From positions 1,922,001 through 1,986,000 of the forward strand of contig NZ_CP060388.1 in NCBI RefSeq assembly GCF_014280435.1: a stretch of 64,000 bases of DNA. The letters run 5' to 3'. The position numbers and the translations under genes are program-made. Origin of the DNA: Sphingobium sp. KCTC 72723 (GTDB taxonomy: Bacteria; Pseudomonadota; Alphaproteobacteria; Sphingomonadales; Sphingomonadaceae). Below the pieces are notes generated by a model. The model was not told the origin of the DNA. It was given only the letters and a program-made list of their open reading frames with translations, and made no database searches. This document shows, piece after piece, positions 56,964-64,000 of this stretch; positions within the stretch are counted from its first letter, which is position 1, and each line of letters begins with the position of its first letter.

Positions 56964-57701
56964 ATGACCGCTTTGCTGCGCAGTGCCGGGATGCTGGCAA
57001 GCCTGCTGCTACTGCCCGCCTGTCTGGTGACGCCCGGTCGGTTCGAATCGTCGCTCGACATTCGTGCCGACCGGAGCTTCAGTTTCGCCTATAAGGGCGA
57101 GATATTGGCGTCGGACATGGGCAAGGACGGCCTGAAGCCGGGCGATATGTCAGGCGATTTTGGGTCAGAGGATGGCCCGGTGGAGATTGGCCCGGCCTTG
57201 CTCCAGATCGCCGATGTGACGCAGGATTTCAGCGATTCGGCGGGCAAGAGCAGCGACGCGCAGATGCAGGCGATGGCGAACGCCCTGTCGAAGGAAAAGG
57301 GGTTTCGCGCCGCGCGCTATCTGGGCGAGCGCAAGTTCGAGATCGACTATGCGATAAGCGGGCGGCTGACCCACGCTTTCCTGTTCCCCTTCAACATCGA
57401 CGCGCAGATCGTGCTGCCTTTCGTCGCGGTGGAGATGCGCGGGGCCGACCGCGTGCGCGTGAAAGCGCCCGGTTTCGCCAATAGTTTCGACAAGAGCCAA
57501 AGCCCGATGGGCGCAGGCGGTCCTGGCGACGACGCCACCAAGGCGTTGAACGGCACCTTCACGCTGACCACCAATGCCACCATCGTCAGCCAGAATCAGG
57601 AAGAGGGCGCGCAATCCACGCCGCAGGGTCAGCGAATCGTCTGGACCGTCACGCCGCTGACCAGCGAAGCGCCGATGGCAACGCTGCGCGTATCGCCATA
57701 G
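56964..57701 (+). CDS. Lipoprotein of unknown function
   Basis: 245 residues. Lipobox LLPAC gives a lipidated Cys near residue 20. The mature region is beta-rich: SLDIRADRSFSFAYKGEILASDMG, a polar middle, then FEIDYAISGRLTHAFLFPFNIDAQIVLPFVAVEMRG, ending with NGTFTLTTNATI. No recognised domain. It may be an inner- or outer-membrane lipoprotein; a Ser follows an Asp-free +2 (Leu), so outer-membrane sorting is likely by E. coli rules. It starts 38 bases after rlmB. Confidence 0.72.
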   Translation: MTALLRSAGMLASLLLLPACLVTPGRFESSLDIRADRSFSFAYKGEILASDMGKDGLKPGDMSGDFGSEDGPVEIGPALLQIADVTQDFSDSAGKSSDAQMQAMANALSKEKGFRAARYLGERKFEIDYAISGRLTHAFLFPFNIDAQIVLPFVAVEMRGADRVRVKAPGFANSFDKSQSPMGAGGPGDDATKALNGTFTLTTNATIVSQNQEEGAQSTPQGQRIVWTVTPLTSEAPMATLRVSP

Positions 57702-57728
57702 GGCGGCGGCGCAGCGTCGCTGTCAGGA

Positions 57729-58046
57729 TCAGTCTTCCGGTGCGATGGTGATGCGCAGGCCGTCCAGCGCGTCGCTCATCACCAGCTGGCACGACAGGCG
57801 GCTGGTTTCGTTGCGATGGTCGGAACTGTCGAGCAGGTCGTTCTCATCTTCGCTCAACGCAGGCAGCGCATCGGCAAAAGCGGGATCGACATAGACATGG
57901 CAGGTCGCGCACGAACAGCAGCCGCCGCACAGCGCCAGCAATTCGTCGATGCCATTGTCCCGAATGACTTCCATCACCGAAAGGCCCGCATCGCCATCTA
58001 CGGCCTGTTCTGCACCCTCACGGTTGACCACGATCAGTTTCGGCAT
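57729..58046 (-). CDS. [2Fe-2S] ferredoxin
   Basis: 105 residues. The cluster ligands are C40, C46, C49 and C86 in the C-x5-C-x2-C pattern of putidaredoxin/adrenodoxin-type ferredoxins; C43 and C44 are extra. The fold has N-terminal [13 protein letters not shown] and C-terminal ACT-free tail [11 protein letters not shown]. Such ferredoxins feed P450s or Fe-S assembly. A partner P450 or reductase is not adjacent, so its electron acceptor is unknown. Confidence 0.92.
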   Translation of the reverse strand: MPKLIVVNREGAEQAVDGDAGLSVMEVIRDNGIDELLALCGGCCSCATCHVYVDPAFADALPALSEDENDLLDSSDHRNETSRLSCQLVMSDALDGLRITIAPED

Positions 58047-58135
58047 CTATCCATTCCCCTAGAATTTTCCGTGCCGCTCTGACCGACAAGCGCAGGGAAA
58101 TCAAGGGGCGGCCATAACCGGCCAGAGGAACAGCC

Positions 58136-58753
58136 ATGGTAACGACCCACGATCAACTGACTGCCAGCCTGGATGCGATCGCCGCGATCGAGCCGGGATT
58201 CGCCGCTGCGATCACCCGCGCAGGCTATCCGCAGCCGCGCGTGCGGGAACCGGGCTATGAAACCCTGCTCCGCACGATCGTAGGGCAGCAGGTCAGCGTC
58301 GCGGCGGCAGCGGCGGTATGGCGCAAGCTGGAGGCGGAACTCGGTGCGGGCTGCGCGCCTGACGCGCTGCTGGCGCGCGATTATGACGCGCTGCGCGCCT
58401 GCGGCCTGTCGCGCCAGAAACAGGGCTATGCCCGCAGCCTGGCGGAAATGGTCCTGTCGGGCGCGCTCGACCTGCACAGCCTGCCGCAGGATGACGAGGA
58501 AGCGATCGCGCAACTGGTCCGCATCAAGGGCATAGGCCGCTGGTCGGCGGAAATATATTTGTTGTTCGCCGAAGGACGGCCCGATATCTGGCCGGCAGGC
58601 GACCTGGCCGTCCAGATCGAAATCGGAAGGATGCTGGGCCTGCCCGAACGCCCGAGCGAAAAAGCGACGCGCGCGCTGGCCGAAGCCTGGCGACCCCATC
58701 GTGGCGCCGCCGCGATCATGGCCTGGCACCATTATAATATAGAGGTTCTGTGA
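58136..58753 (+). CDS. AlkA-like DNA-3-methyladenine glycosylase (HhH-GPD)
   Basis: 205 residues. The HhH motif is LVRIKGIGRWSAEIYL (about 128-142) and the catalytic Asp is D156 in WPAGDLAVQ. The N-terminal helical half with GYETLLRTIVGQQVSVAAA is present, but the small N-terminal beta domain of E. coli AlkA is absent. It removes alkylated bases, mostly 3-methyladenine. The next small gene overlaps the stop by one base. Confidence 0.92.
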   Translation: MVTTHDQLTASLDAIAAIEPGFAAAITRAGYPQPRVREPGYETLLRTIVGQQVSVAAAAAVWRKLEAELGAGCAPDALLARDYDALRACGLSRQKQGYARSLAEMVLSGALDLHSLPQDDEEAIAQLVRIKGIGRWSAEIYLLFAEGRPDIWPAGDLAVQIEIGRMLGLPERPSEKATRALAEAWRPHRGAAAIMAWHHYNIEVL

Positions 58754-58971
58754 TGTCCCTGCCCCATGCCCGCTATATCGTCCTGCACCATGAAGGTGTG
58801 TGGAAGATCAACCTGAACAACAGATATTACGGCCCCTTCCCAACGCGCGAAGCAGCCGTGGCGAGCGCCACCGAAACAGCGCGCACGGCCAGCGAAGGGG
58901 GCTATCCCGCGTCGGTCCTGACGATGGAGGACGGCGATTTCCAGACGATGTGGACCAGCGTTCCGGCGTGA
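58753..58971 (+). CDS. Small DUF2188-like protein
   Basis: 72 residues. The pattern YIVLHHEGVWKINLNNRYYGPFPTREAAVASATETART resembles DUF2188: a beta hairpin followed by a helix, usually in proteins annotated as hypothetical. It is translationally coupled to the AlkA-like gene (TGATG). Whether it works with the glycosylase is unknown. GTG at 58750 would add one residue. Confidence 0.65.
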   Translation: MSLPHARYIVLHHEGVWKINLNNRYYGPFPTREAAVASATETARTASEGGYPASVLTMEDGDFQTMWTSVPA

Positions 58972-59065
58972 TTGACAGCGCTGCCCTTTAGGGAAGAATT
59001 TGGCCCTCGCCGGAACCTGCAAGGCGCAAACTGCATTATCTTTTGCGAAGTTTACAGGTCATGAG

Positions 59066-59500
59066 ATGAGCAAGAAGATATTGATCGTTGAAGACGAGAT
59101 TTTCGTCGCACTGGAGATCGAACAGATCGTCGAAGAGGCGGGCTTTGCCGTCAGCGCAATTGCCGCTGATCGCGAAGCGGCGCTGGAGGCGGCGGGAAGC
59201 TGCGACATTGCGCTGGTCGACCTGAACCTGCGTGATGGTCCCACCGGCCCGGTCATCGGCATGGAATTGGCCAGCCGTTTTGGCGTGCGTGTCATCTATG
59301 TTACGGCCAATCCGTCGCAAATCGGCGAAGCATCGGTCGCGGCCCTTGGCGTCATCGCCAAACCGTTCAGGGCGCACAGCATCTCTGCCGCGCTGCACCT
59401 GGCCGCCGCAGACGAACCAGCGCTCCACATGGCCAACATAGCGGGCTTTACGCCGTTCCTGCCGCCCGGCACATGGAACGGGCTGGAATCCAGAGGCTAA
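59066..59500 (+). CDS. Single-domain response regulator
   Basis: 144 residues, one receiver domain. The phosphoacceptor is D52 (LVDLNLRD), acidic pocket E9-D10, T80 and K99 (IAKPF) complete. No output domain follows, only 25 extra residues. Such stand-alone receivers in alphaproteobacteria serve as adaptors for HWE/HisKA2 kinases. The gene converges on the HWE kinase and the two coding regions overlap by 53 bases. ATG at 59066 was chosen because it starts directly at the receiver. Confidence 0.9.
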   Translation: MSKKILIVEDEIFVALEIEQIVEEAGFAVSAIAADREAALEAAGSCDIALVDLNLRDGPTGPVIGMELASRFGVRVIYVTANPSQIGEASVAALGVIAKPFRAHSISAALHLAAADEPALHMANIAGFTPFLPPGTWNGLESRG

Positions 59501-60974
59501 GGTTCAGGCCTTCGGGTTGCCAGTCACGGCGCATATGCCCGCCCAATTGCCGCTCCACGCTCAGCGTCATCAACCGGCTGCCAAAGCCATCCGTGCCACC
59601 GGGCTGGACGGTAGGACCGCCTTCTTCCCGCCAGTCGATGCGTATGTCGGCACCCTCCCGCACGACATGCAGATGCACCATGCCATCGGGTGTCGAAAGC
59701 GCGCCATATTTGGCCGCGTTGGTCGCCAGTTCGTGGAACAGTAGCGCCAGCGGCGTTGCGGAACGATCGTCGATCGGGATGTCGTCCCCCGTCAAATGGA
59801 TGCGCGTGCCGTTCGACCCGCGATAGGGCGCGAAAATCTGGTCGAGTATGCCCCAGAGCAACCCCTGCCCCTGGCCCGGCTGCGGTGCGGAGTCGGCGCT
59901 GTGTGGGCGCACGAAATCATGCGCGCGGCCCAGCGCCAATATGCGGTCGCGCAGGTCGTCGGCCATTTCGGCGATTTCTGGATGTTCGCGCGCGGAAATA
60001 CCGATCAGCCCGGCGATCACCGAAAAGATATTTTTGATGCGGTGCGAGAGTTCATGCGCGATCAGCTCGCGCTCCTCCATCATCAGTTTTTGTTCGTGGA
60101 TTTCGGTGCAGGTGCCGATCCAGCGCACGATGGCGCCATCGCTCCCGCGAATCGGCAGCGCCCGGCCCAGCGTCCATCGATAGTCGCCATCCCGGTGCCG
60201 CAGCCGATATTCGATTTCATAGGGTTCGCCCGTTTCCAGGCTGCGACGCCAGCGCGCCCATGCCCGGTCCTGATCGTCGGGATGGAACATGCCGTTCCAC
60301 CCCTCGCCATCGGTCGATCCTTCCGGCACGCCGGTATAGGCATACCAGCGCGCGTTGTAATAATCATGATAGCCATCGGGCAGGGTGGACCAGACCATTT
60401 GCGGCATGGCGTCCGACAATGTGCGGAACATGCGGTCGCTGTCCGCGATGGTCGCAGCGTCCAGCCTTTGCCGGGCGATCATGTCCCGGTCGCGACGGCG
60501 GCCACCCAGTTCCACCATCACCTGCCGCGCCATCAGCGCCAGCCCCTGACGCTGCACATCGGTCAGGCCAGCGCGCGGCTGGGTGTCGATGACGCACAGC
60601 GCGCCGAGCGGCACGCCATCGTCGCCGACCAGCGGCGCACCGGCGTAAAAGCGGATATGCGGCGCGCCGGTCACCAGCGCATTGGCGGCAAAGCGCGGGT
60701 CGCGGGTCGCATCGGGAATGACGAACAGGTCGTCGCCCAGCATCGCGTGCGCGCAGAAGGAAACGTCGCGCGGCGTTCCTTCCACATCCAGCCCGATGCG
60801 GGCGAGAAAGCGTTGATGCGTATCTTCGACAATGGAGACAAGGGCGATCGGCGCGTCGCACAGCGTGGATGCGAACGCGGTGATATCGTCCAGCGTTCGG
60901 AAACCGCCCGCGTCGAGATCATAAAGTGCCAGCAGGGCGGCGCGATCGGTCGCCAGCCCGCATCCCTCAGCCAT
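59448..60974 (-). CDS. HWE-family sensor histidine kinase (GAF-PAS)
   Basis: 508 residues. GAF domain about 25-155, PAS/PAC about 180-300 ([49 protein letters not shown]), then the HWE kinase core with phospho-His H311 in HELSHRIKN, the N-box [16 protein letters not shown], and DWREEGGP, the W-x-E signature. There is no membrane segment, so it senses cytoplasmic signals; the PAS type is often light- or redox-responsive but cofactor is unknown. The start overlaps the murA end by 8 bases; the end overlaps the receiver gene by 53 bases. Confidence 0.92.
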   Translation of the reverse strand: MAEGCGLATDRAALLALYDLDAGGFRTLDDITAFASTLCDAPIALVSIVEDTHQRFLARIGLDVEGTPRDVSFCAHAMLGDDLFVIPDATRDPRFAANALVTGAPHIRFYAGAPLVGDDGVPLGALCVIDTQPRAGLTDVQRQGLALMARQVMVELGGRRRDRDMIARQRLDAATIADSDRMFRTLSDAMPQMVWSTLPDGYHDYYNARWYAYTGVPEGSTDGEGWNGMFHPDDQDRAWARWRRSLETGEPYEIEYRLRHRDGDYRWTLGRALPIRGSDGAIVRWIGTCTEIHEQKLMMEERELIAHELSHRIKNIFSVIAGLIGISAREHPEIAEMADDLRDRILALGRAHDFVRPHSADSAPQPGQGQGLLWGILDQIFAPYRGSNGTRIHLTGDDIPIDDRSATPLALLFHELATNAAKYGALSTPDGMVHLHVVREGADIRIDWREEGGPTVQPGGTDGFGSRLMTLSVERQLGGHMRRDWQPEGLNLSLWIPARSMCRAAGTA

Positions 60975-62250
60975 CGCTGACCCGTTCGATATCGGCGCCC
61001 ACGGCGGACAATTTTTCTTCCAGCCGTTCATAGCCGCGATCGAGATGGTAGACGCGGTTGACCTGGGTTTCGCCCTGCGCGGCAAGGCCCGCCAGAATGA
61101 GGCTCATCGACGCGCGCAAATCCGTCGCCATTACCGGCGCGCCGACCAGCCCAGCAACACCGCGCACCACGGCGGTACGGCCGTTGACGGCAATGTCCGC
61201 GCCCATGCGGGCCAGTTCGGGAACGTGCATGTAGCGGTTTTCGAAGATGGTTTCGGTCAGCACCGATGCGCCGTCCGCCAGCGTCAGCATCGCCATGAAT
61301 TGCGCCTGCATGTCGGTGGGAAAGGCCGGGAATGGCGCAGTCGAAAGGCTCAGCGGCTTGAGCTTGCCGTCCGACGATACGCGGATGCCGCCCTTATAAG
61401 CGTCGATCTGAACCCCGGTTTCACGCATGGCGGCCAATATGGCGTGCATGTCGTCGGCGTTCGCGCCCACCAGGTCGAGCGACCCGCCAGCAATGGCGAC
61501 GGCGCAGGCATAGCTGCCCGCTTCGATCCGGTCGGGCATGACGCGATAGGTTGCGCCATGCAGACGCTCACGGCCATGGATGATCAGCTTGTCGGTGCCG
61601 ATGCCTTCAATATCCGCGCCCATCGCGACCAGCAGATTGCACAGGTCAACGATTTCAGGTTCGCGCGCCGCATTTTCCAATATGCAGGTGCCGCTGGCCA
61701 GCGAGGCCGCCATCAGCGCATTTTCGGTCGCACCGACCGACACGACGGGGAAAGTGAAGATACCGCCGGGCAGGCCGCCATCGGGCAGGCTGGCGCGGAC
61801 ATAGCCGGCCGCAACCTCGATAATCGCGCCAAAGGCTTCCAGGGCTTTCAGATGCAGGTCGATCGGCCGGTTGCCGATGGCGCAACCGCCCGGCAACGAC
61901 ACACGCGCTTCGCCCGCGCGGGCCAGCAGCGGACCCAGCACCAGAATGGACGCGCGCATCTTGCGCACAATGTCATAGGGCGCTTCGGTCGAGGTGATCC
62001 GCCCCGCCCGCATCGTCATGACACGGCCGAAATCTTCCGGCCTTGCCCCTTCGATCATGGTCGATGCGCCAAGCTGGTTCAGCAGATGGCCGAAACTGTC
62101 GACATCGGCCAGACGCGGCAGATTGCGCAGCGTTACAGGCTCGTCAGTTAACAGCGCGCAGGGCAGCAGCGTCAACGCCGCATTTTTTGCGCCGGAAATG
62201 GGAAGGCGGCCATTGAGTTGCTTGCCGCCGCGAATGTGAATGCGGTCCAT
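60967..62250 (-). CDS. murA: UDP-N-acetylglucosamine 1-carboxyvinyltransferase
   Basis: 427 residues. Catalytic Cys is C123 in [11 protein letters not shown], with K22 in ISGAKNAAL. The family loops [10 protein letters not shown] and the C-terminal RAGMSL-type region ([12 protein letters not shown]) are present. MurA adds enolpyruvate to UDP-GlcNAc, the first committed step of peptidoglycan. The Cys makes it fosfomycin-sensitive in principle. The HWE kinase gene starts inside its 3' end, which suggests cotranscription. Confidence 0.97.
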   Translation of the reverse strand: MDRIHIRGGKQLNGRLPISGAKNAALTLLPCALLTDEPVTLRNLPRLADVDSFGHLLNQLGASTMIEGARPEDFGRVMTMRAGRITSTEAPYDIVRKMRASILVLGPLLARAGEARVSLPGGCAIGNRPIDLHLKALEAFGAIIEVAAGYVRASLPDGGLPGGIFTFPVVSVGATENALMAASLASGTCILENAAREPEIVDLCNLLVAMGADIEGIGTDKLIIHGRERLHGATYRVMPDRIEAGSYACAVAIAGGSLDLVGANADDMHAILAAMRETGVQIDAYKGGIRVSSDGKLKPLSLSTAPFPAFPTDMQAQFMAMLTLADGASVLTETIFENRYMHVPELARMGADIAVNGRTAVVRGVAGLVGAPVMATDLRASMSLILAGLAAQGETQVNRVYHLDRGYERLEEKLSAVGADIERVSDG

Positions 62251-62461
62251 TGGCTAGGGTTAATAACGGCAAACGCGCCCCGCGCAAGGCGGGTGCCATG
62301 CGATTTCGCCGCGAAACGGGGTTCGGGTGCGGGATGAGGCACAACAATCGTACAAAGCAGCAACAACATTGATCGAGTTTAGTGCAGAGACTGAAAATGC
62401 AGCCAAAAGGCGCTTGAGGCGTTTTGCCATCGTAACGACAATTTGGATAAAGGTTTCATTG

Positions 62462-63190
62462 GTGGCAACGAGTTGTTTCGCAGAAAGGCTGGCCAAGCAT
62501 GTGCCGCTGTCCGACGCGGAAAAAAAAGCATTGGCACGGCTGGAGGAAAATCCGCGCAAGGTGAAGCGCGGCGCGATGATCCAGCGGGTGAACGAGACAG
62601 TGACGGAGCTGTTCGTGCTGCGTGAAGGCCGGGTGATGAGTTTCGTCATCCTGCCCGACGGCAGCCGACAGATTTTGCGCGTCTATTTCCCCGGCGACTT
62701 CATAGGGTCGGCCAGCACCATTTACAGCAAGGCACCCGAATCGCTGGTCGCGCTGTCGGATTCGGTGGTGTGTCCGTTCGACAAACATGCCCTGCGGCGG
62801 TTGCTGGACGAATATCCGCGCGTCGCGGCATTGCTGTTCCTGCTGTCCAATGCCGAACGGGTGGCGATGACCGACCGGCTGGCTTCGCTGGGCCGCACGT
62901 CGGCCAAGGCGCGGGTCGCATCCTTCCTGCTCGACATGTTCGACCGGCTGCGCGTCACCGACGACAGCATCCTCGACAGTTTCGACCTGAAGCTGACACA
63001 GGAGGAAATCGGCGATTCGATCGGGCTGACGTCCGTTCATGTGAACCGGATGATCCGCCAGATGGAGCAGGAGAAGCTGATCAGCCGATCGAACGGGCGG
63101 ATCACGCTGATCGACTTGCCCCGGCTGGGAGAAATCGGCCATTATACCAATCGCTATAAGGATATGGATCTGGACTGGTTGCCGGTCTAG
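62462..63190 (+). CDS. Crp/Fnr family transcriptional regulator
   Basis: 242 residues. The cyclic-nucleotide-binding-like domain covers about 20-140 (VTELFVLREGRVMSFVILPDGSRQILRVYFPGDFIG) and the winged HTH about 165-220 (LKLTQEEIGDSIGLTSVHVNRMIRQMEQEKLI). Only isolated Cys residues are present (SCF near the start and VVCPF), so there is no FNR-type Fe-S cluster. Ligand unknown. The start is GTG at 62462, with AAAGG about 10 bases upstream; longer frames add non-conserved residues. A 211-base intergenic region precedes it. Confidence 0.88.
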   Translation: MATSCFAERLAKHVPLSDAEKKALARLEENPRKVKRGAMIQRVNETVTELFVLREGRVMSFVILPDGSRQILRVYFPGDFIGSASTIYSKAPESLVALSDSVVCPFDKHALRRLLDEYPRVAALLFLLSNAERVAMTDRLASLGRTSAKARVASFLLDMFDRLRVTDDSILDSFDLKLTQEEIGDSIGLTSVHVNRMIRQMEQEKLISRSNGRITLIDLPRLGEIGHYTNRYKDMDLDWLPV

Positions 63191-63197
63191 CCGGGCC

Positions 63198-63467
63198 TTA
63201 TCGCCGCGCAGGAGCGTCCGGTGCGAAGCAGCGTTCGCACCGCCGCCAGCACGCGACCCCTGGCATGGCCGTAACCGGGCGCAGGGCGCGGTCGGGATAA
63301 AGCCCCGCCAATATCGCCGGCGATATGCCTTCGGGTGCGGCGCGGTTGTGGCACATCAGGCAATTGCGCACATAGCGGGCGCGGGTCAGGCCGGAATGAT
63401 CCTCCTGCGCCAGCGTCGTGCCAGGCAGGATCAGCAGCGCGGCGACCAGCCAGTGCGCTGCCCTCAC
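63198..63467 (-). CDS. Small exported c-type heme protein
   Basis: 89 residues. Signal peptide about 1-20 (ends TTLAQ), then YVRNCLMCHNRAAPEGISPAIL, which contains one heme-binding CxxCH. A second pair CERC lies near the C-terminus but lacks His. The domain is shorter than a normal cytochrome c, so it may be a minimal heme carrier or a partner of a larger enzyme. A possible axial Met is in VTAMPG. Its ATG overlaps the HNH gene stop by 4 bases and the Crp/Fnr gene converges on it. Confidence 0.75.
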   Translation of the reverse strand: MRAAHWLVAALLILPGTTLAQEDHSGLTRARYVRNCLMCHNRAAPEGISPAILAGLYPDRALRPVTAMPGVACWRRCERCFAPDAPARR

Positions 63468-64000
63468 GCCATCAGCTCTACATCCCAGTAGAGCCAGTCA
63501 TGCCAGCTTTCATGCAGATAACCCGGCGGGAAGGCGCGGCCATGTTCCTGCAAATGCCAGCTGGTCGGGCGGATCGGCTGGACGTGCAGTTGCATTCCCG
63601 CCTGCTTTGGGGTGCGACCCCCTTTTTTCAGGTTGCAGGGCGAACAGGCCGTTGCGACATTTTCCCATGTCGTGCGCCCGCCGGACCGGCGCGGCACGAC
63701 ATGGTCGAACGTCAGGTCGCTGGTTGCGCCGCAATATTGGCAGGAAAATTTATCGCGCAGGAACAGGTTGAAGCGCGTGAAGGCGGGATGTTCGGACGGG
63801 CGCACATATTGTTTGAGCGCAATGACCGATGGGATTCGCATATCTACGCTGGGGCTATGCACATGGCGTTCATAGCTGGCGATGATATCCACCCGATCCA
63901 GGAACACGGCCTTGATCGCGGTCTGCCACGGCCAGATGCTGAGCGGATAATAGCTCAGCGGCGTATAATCGGCATTCAACACAAGCGCCGGACAGTTTTC
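63464..64000 (-). CDS. HNH endonuclease (5' end beyond the window)
   Basis: At least 178 residues are in the window. The frame is open to the right edge (reading ENCPALVLNADYTPL), so the true start lies beyond 64000. The HNH domain has CQYCG, the catalytic DHVVPRRSGG and CSPCNLKKGG, a zinc-binding His-Asn-His type nuclease. The N-terminal region NADYTPLSYYPLSIWPW is typical of an alphaproteobacterial family of unknown role. It overlaps the small heme gene by 4 bases. Confidence 0.9.
   Translation of the reverse strand, partial: ENCPALVLNADYTPLSYYPLSIWPWQTAIKAVFLDRVDIIASYERHVHSPSVDMRIPSVIALKQYVRPSEHPAFTRFNLFLRDKFSCQYCGATSDLTFDHVVPRRSGGRTTWENVATACSPCNLKKGGRTPKQAGMQLHVQPIRPTSWHLQEHGRAFPPGYLHESWHDWLYWDVELMA

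Noticed and set aside
62370..62385. Possible FNR box near the Crp/Fnr gene
   Set aside because: Only one TTGAT half-site is present; there is no ATCAA partner at the right spacing.

Overview
The window is GC-rich chromosomal DNA from an alphaproteobacterium, most likely a sphingomonad (Sphingobium, Sphingomonas or a close relative). The evidence is gene content and order: a large TonB-dependent receptor, a PopZ-type polar protein, pepA-holC, lptD-surA-pdxA-rsmA, a YfgM-like TPR gene with bamB and der, an HWE-family sensor kinase, a two-ACT aspartate kinase, and heavy use of GTG/TTG starts. I see no prophage, insertion sequence, integron, plasmid gene or CRISPR array. Gene density is high and no gap exceeds about 210 bases.

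Layout. 1-6.5 kb is accessory: an exported methyltransferase-like protein, an EamA transporter, OsmC, a PRC-barrel protein with a likely general-stress promoter, an RBBP9-type hydrolase, a YezD-like small protein and a TonB-dependent receptor. 6.5-11.2 kb holds panB, the YfgM-like/bamB/der group and a TusA-like gene. 11.3-17.2 kb has an Hpt protein, a luciferase-like oxidoreductase, an acyltransferase, a HerA-type ATPase and a MATE exporter. 17.3-22.8 kb (minus strand) carries valS, the PopZ homologue, tolC and a Pcm-like gene. 23-27 kb has tRNA-Cys, a GST, a membrane-anchored unknown, ndk, holC and pepA. 27-32.7 kb is lptD-surA-pdxA-rsmA. 32.7-44 kb (minus strand) is housekeeping: a TPR protein, an RsmB-type methyltransferase, guaB, ftsH, tilS, cpoB, rodZ and ptsP. 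44-48 kb encodes two tandem aminotransferases with twin-arginine-type N-termini and an exported PL22-like lyase. 48-53.6 kb is accessory: SRPBCC, two VOC proteins, DUF1428, SDR/HxlR, a proline-rich lipoprotein and a nitronate monooxygenase-like gene. 53.7-64 kb has lysC, ubiG, tRNA-Tyr, rlmB, a lipoprotein, a ferredoxin, an AlkA-like glycosylase, a receiver protein and HWE kinase in convergent overlap, murA, a Crp/Fnr regulator, a small heme-c protein and an HNH endonuclease that runs off the right edge.

How the genes work together. Several groups serve the envelope: lptD and surA (LPS and outer-membrane protein assembly), bamB with the YfgM-like protein, cpoB, rodZ, murA, tolC and ftsH. RNA and translation functions are spread through the window (valS, tilS, rsmA, the RsmB-like enzyme, rlmB, two tRNAs). 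The most unusual locus is the tandem pair of apparently exported PLP aminotransferases next to an exported PL22-like protein. The next most interesting are the YezD/TonB-receptor pair, the candidate EcfG promoter before the PRC-barrel gene, and the overlapping HWE kinase and receiver genes.
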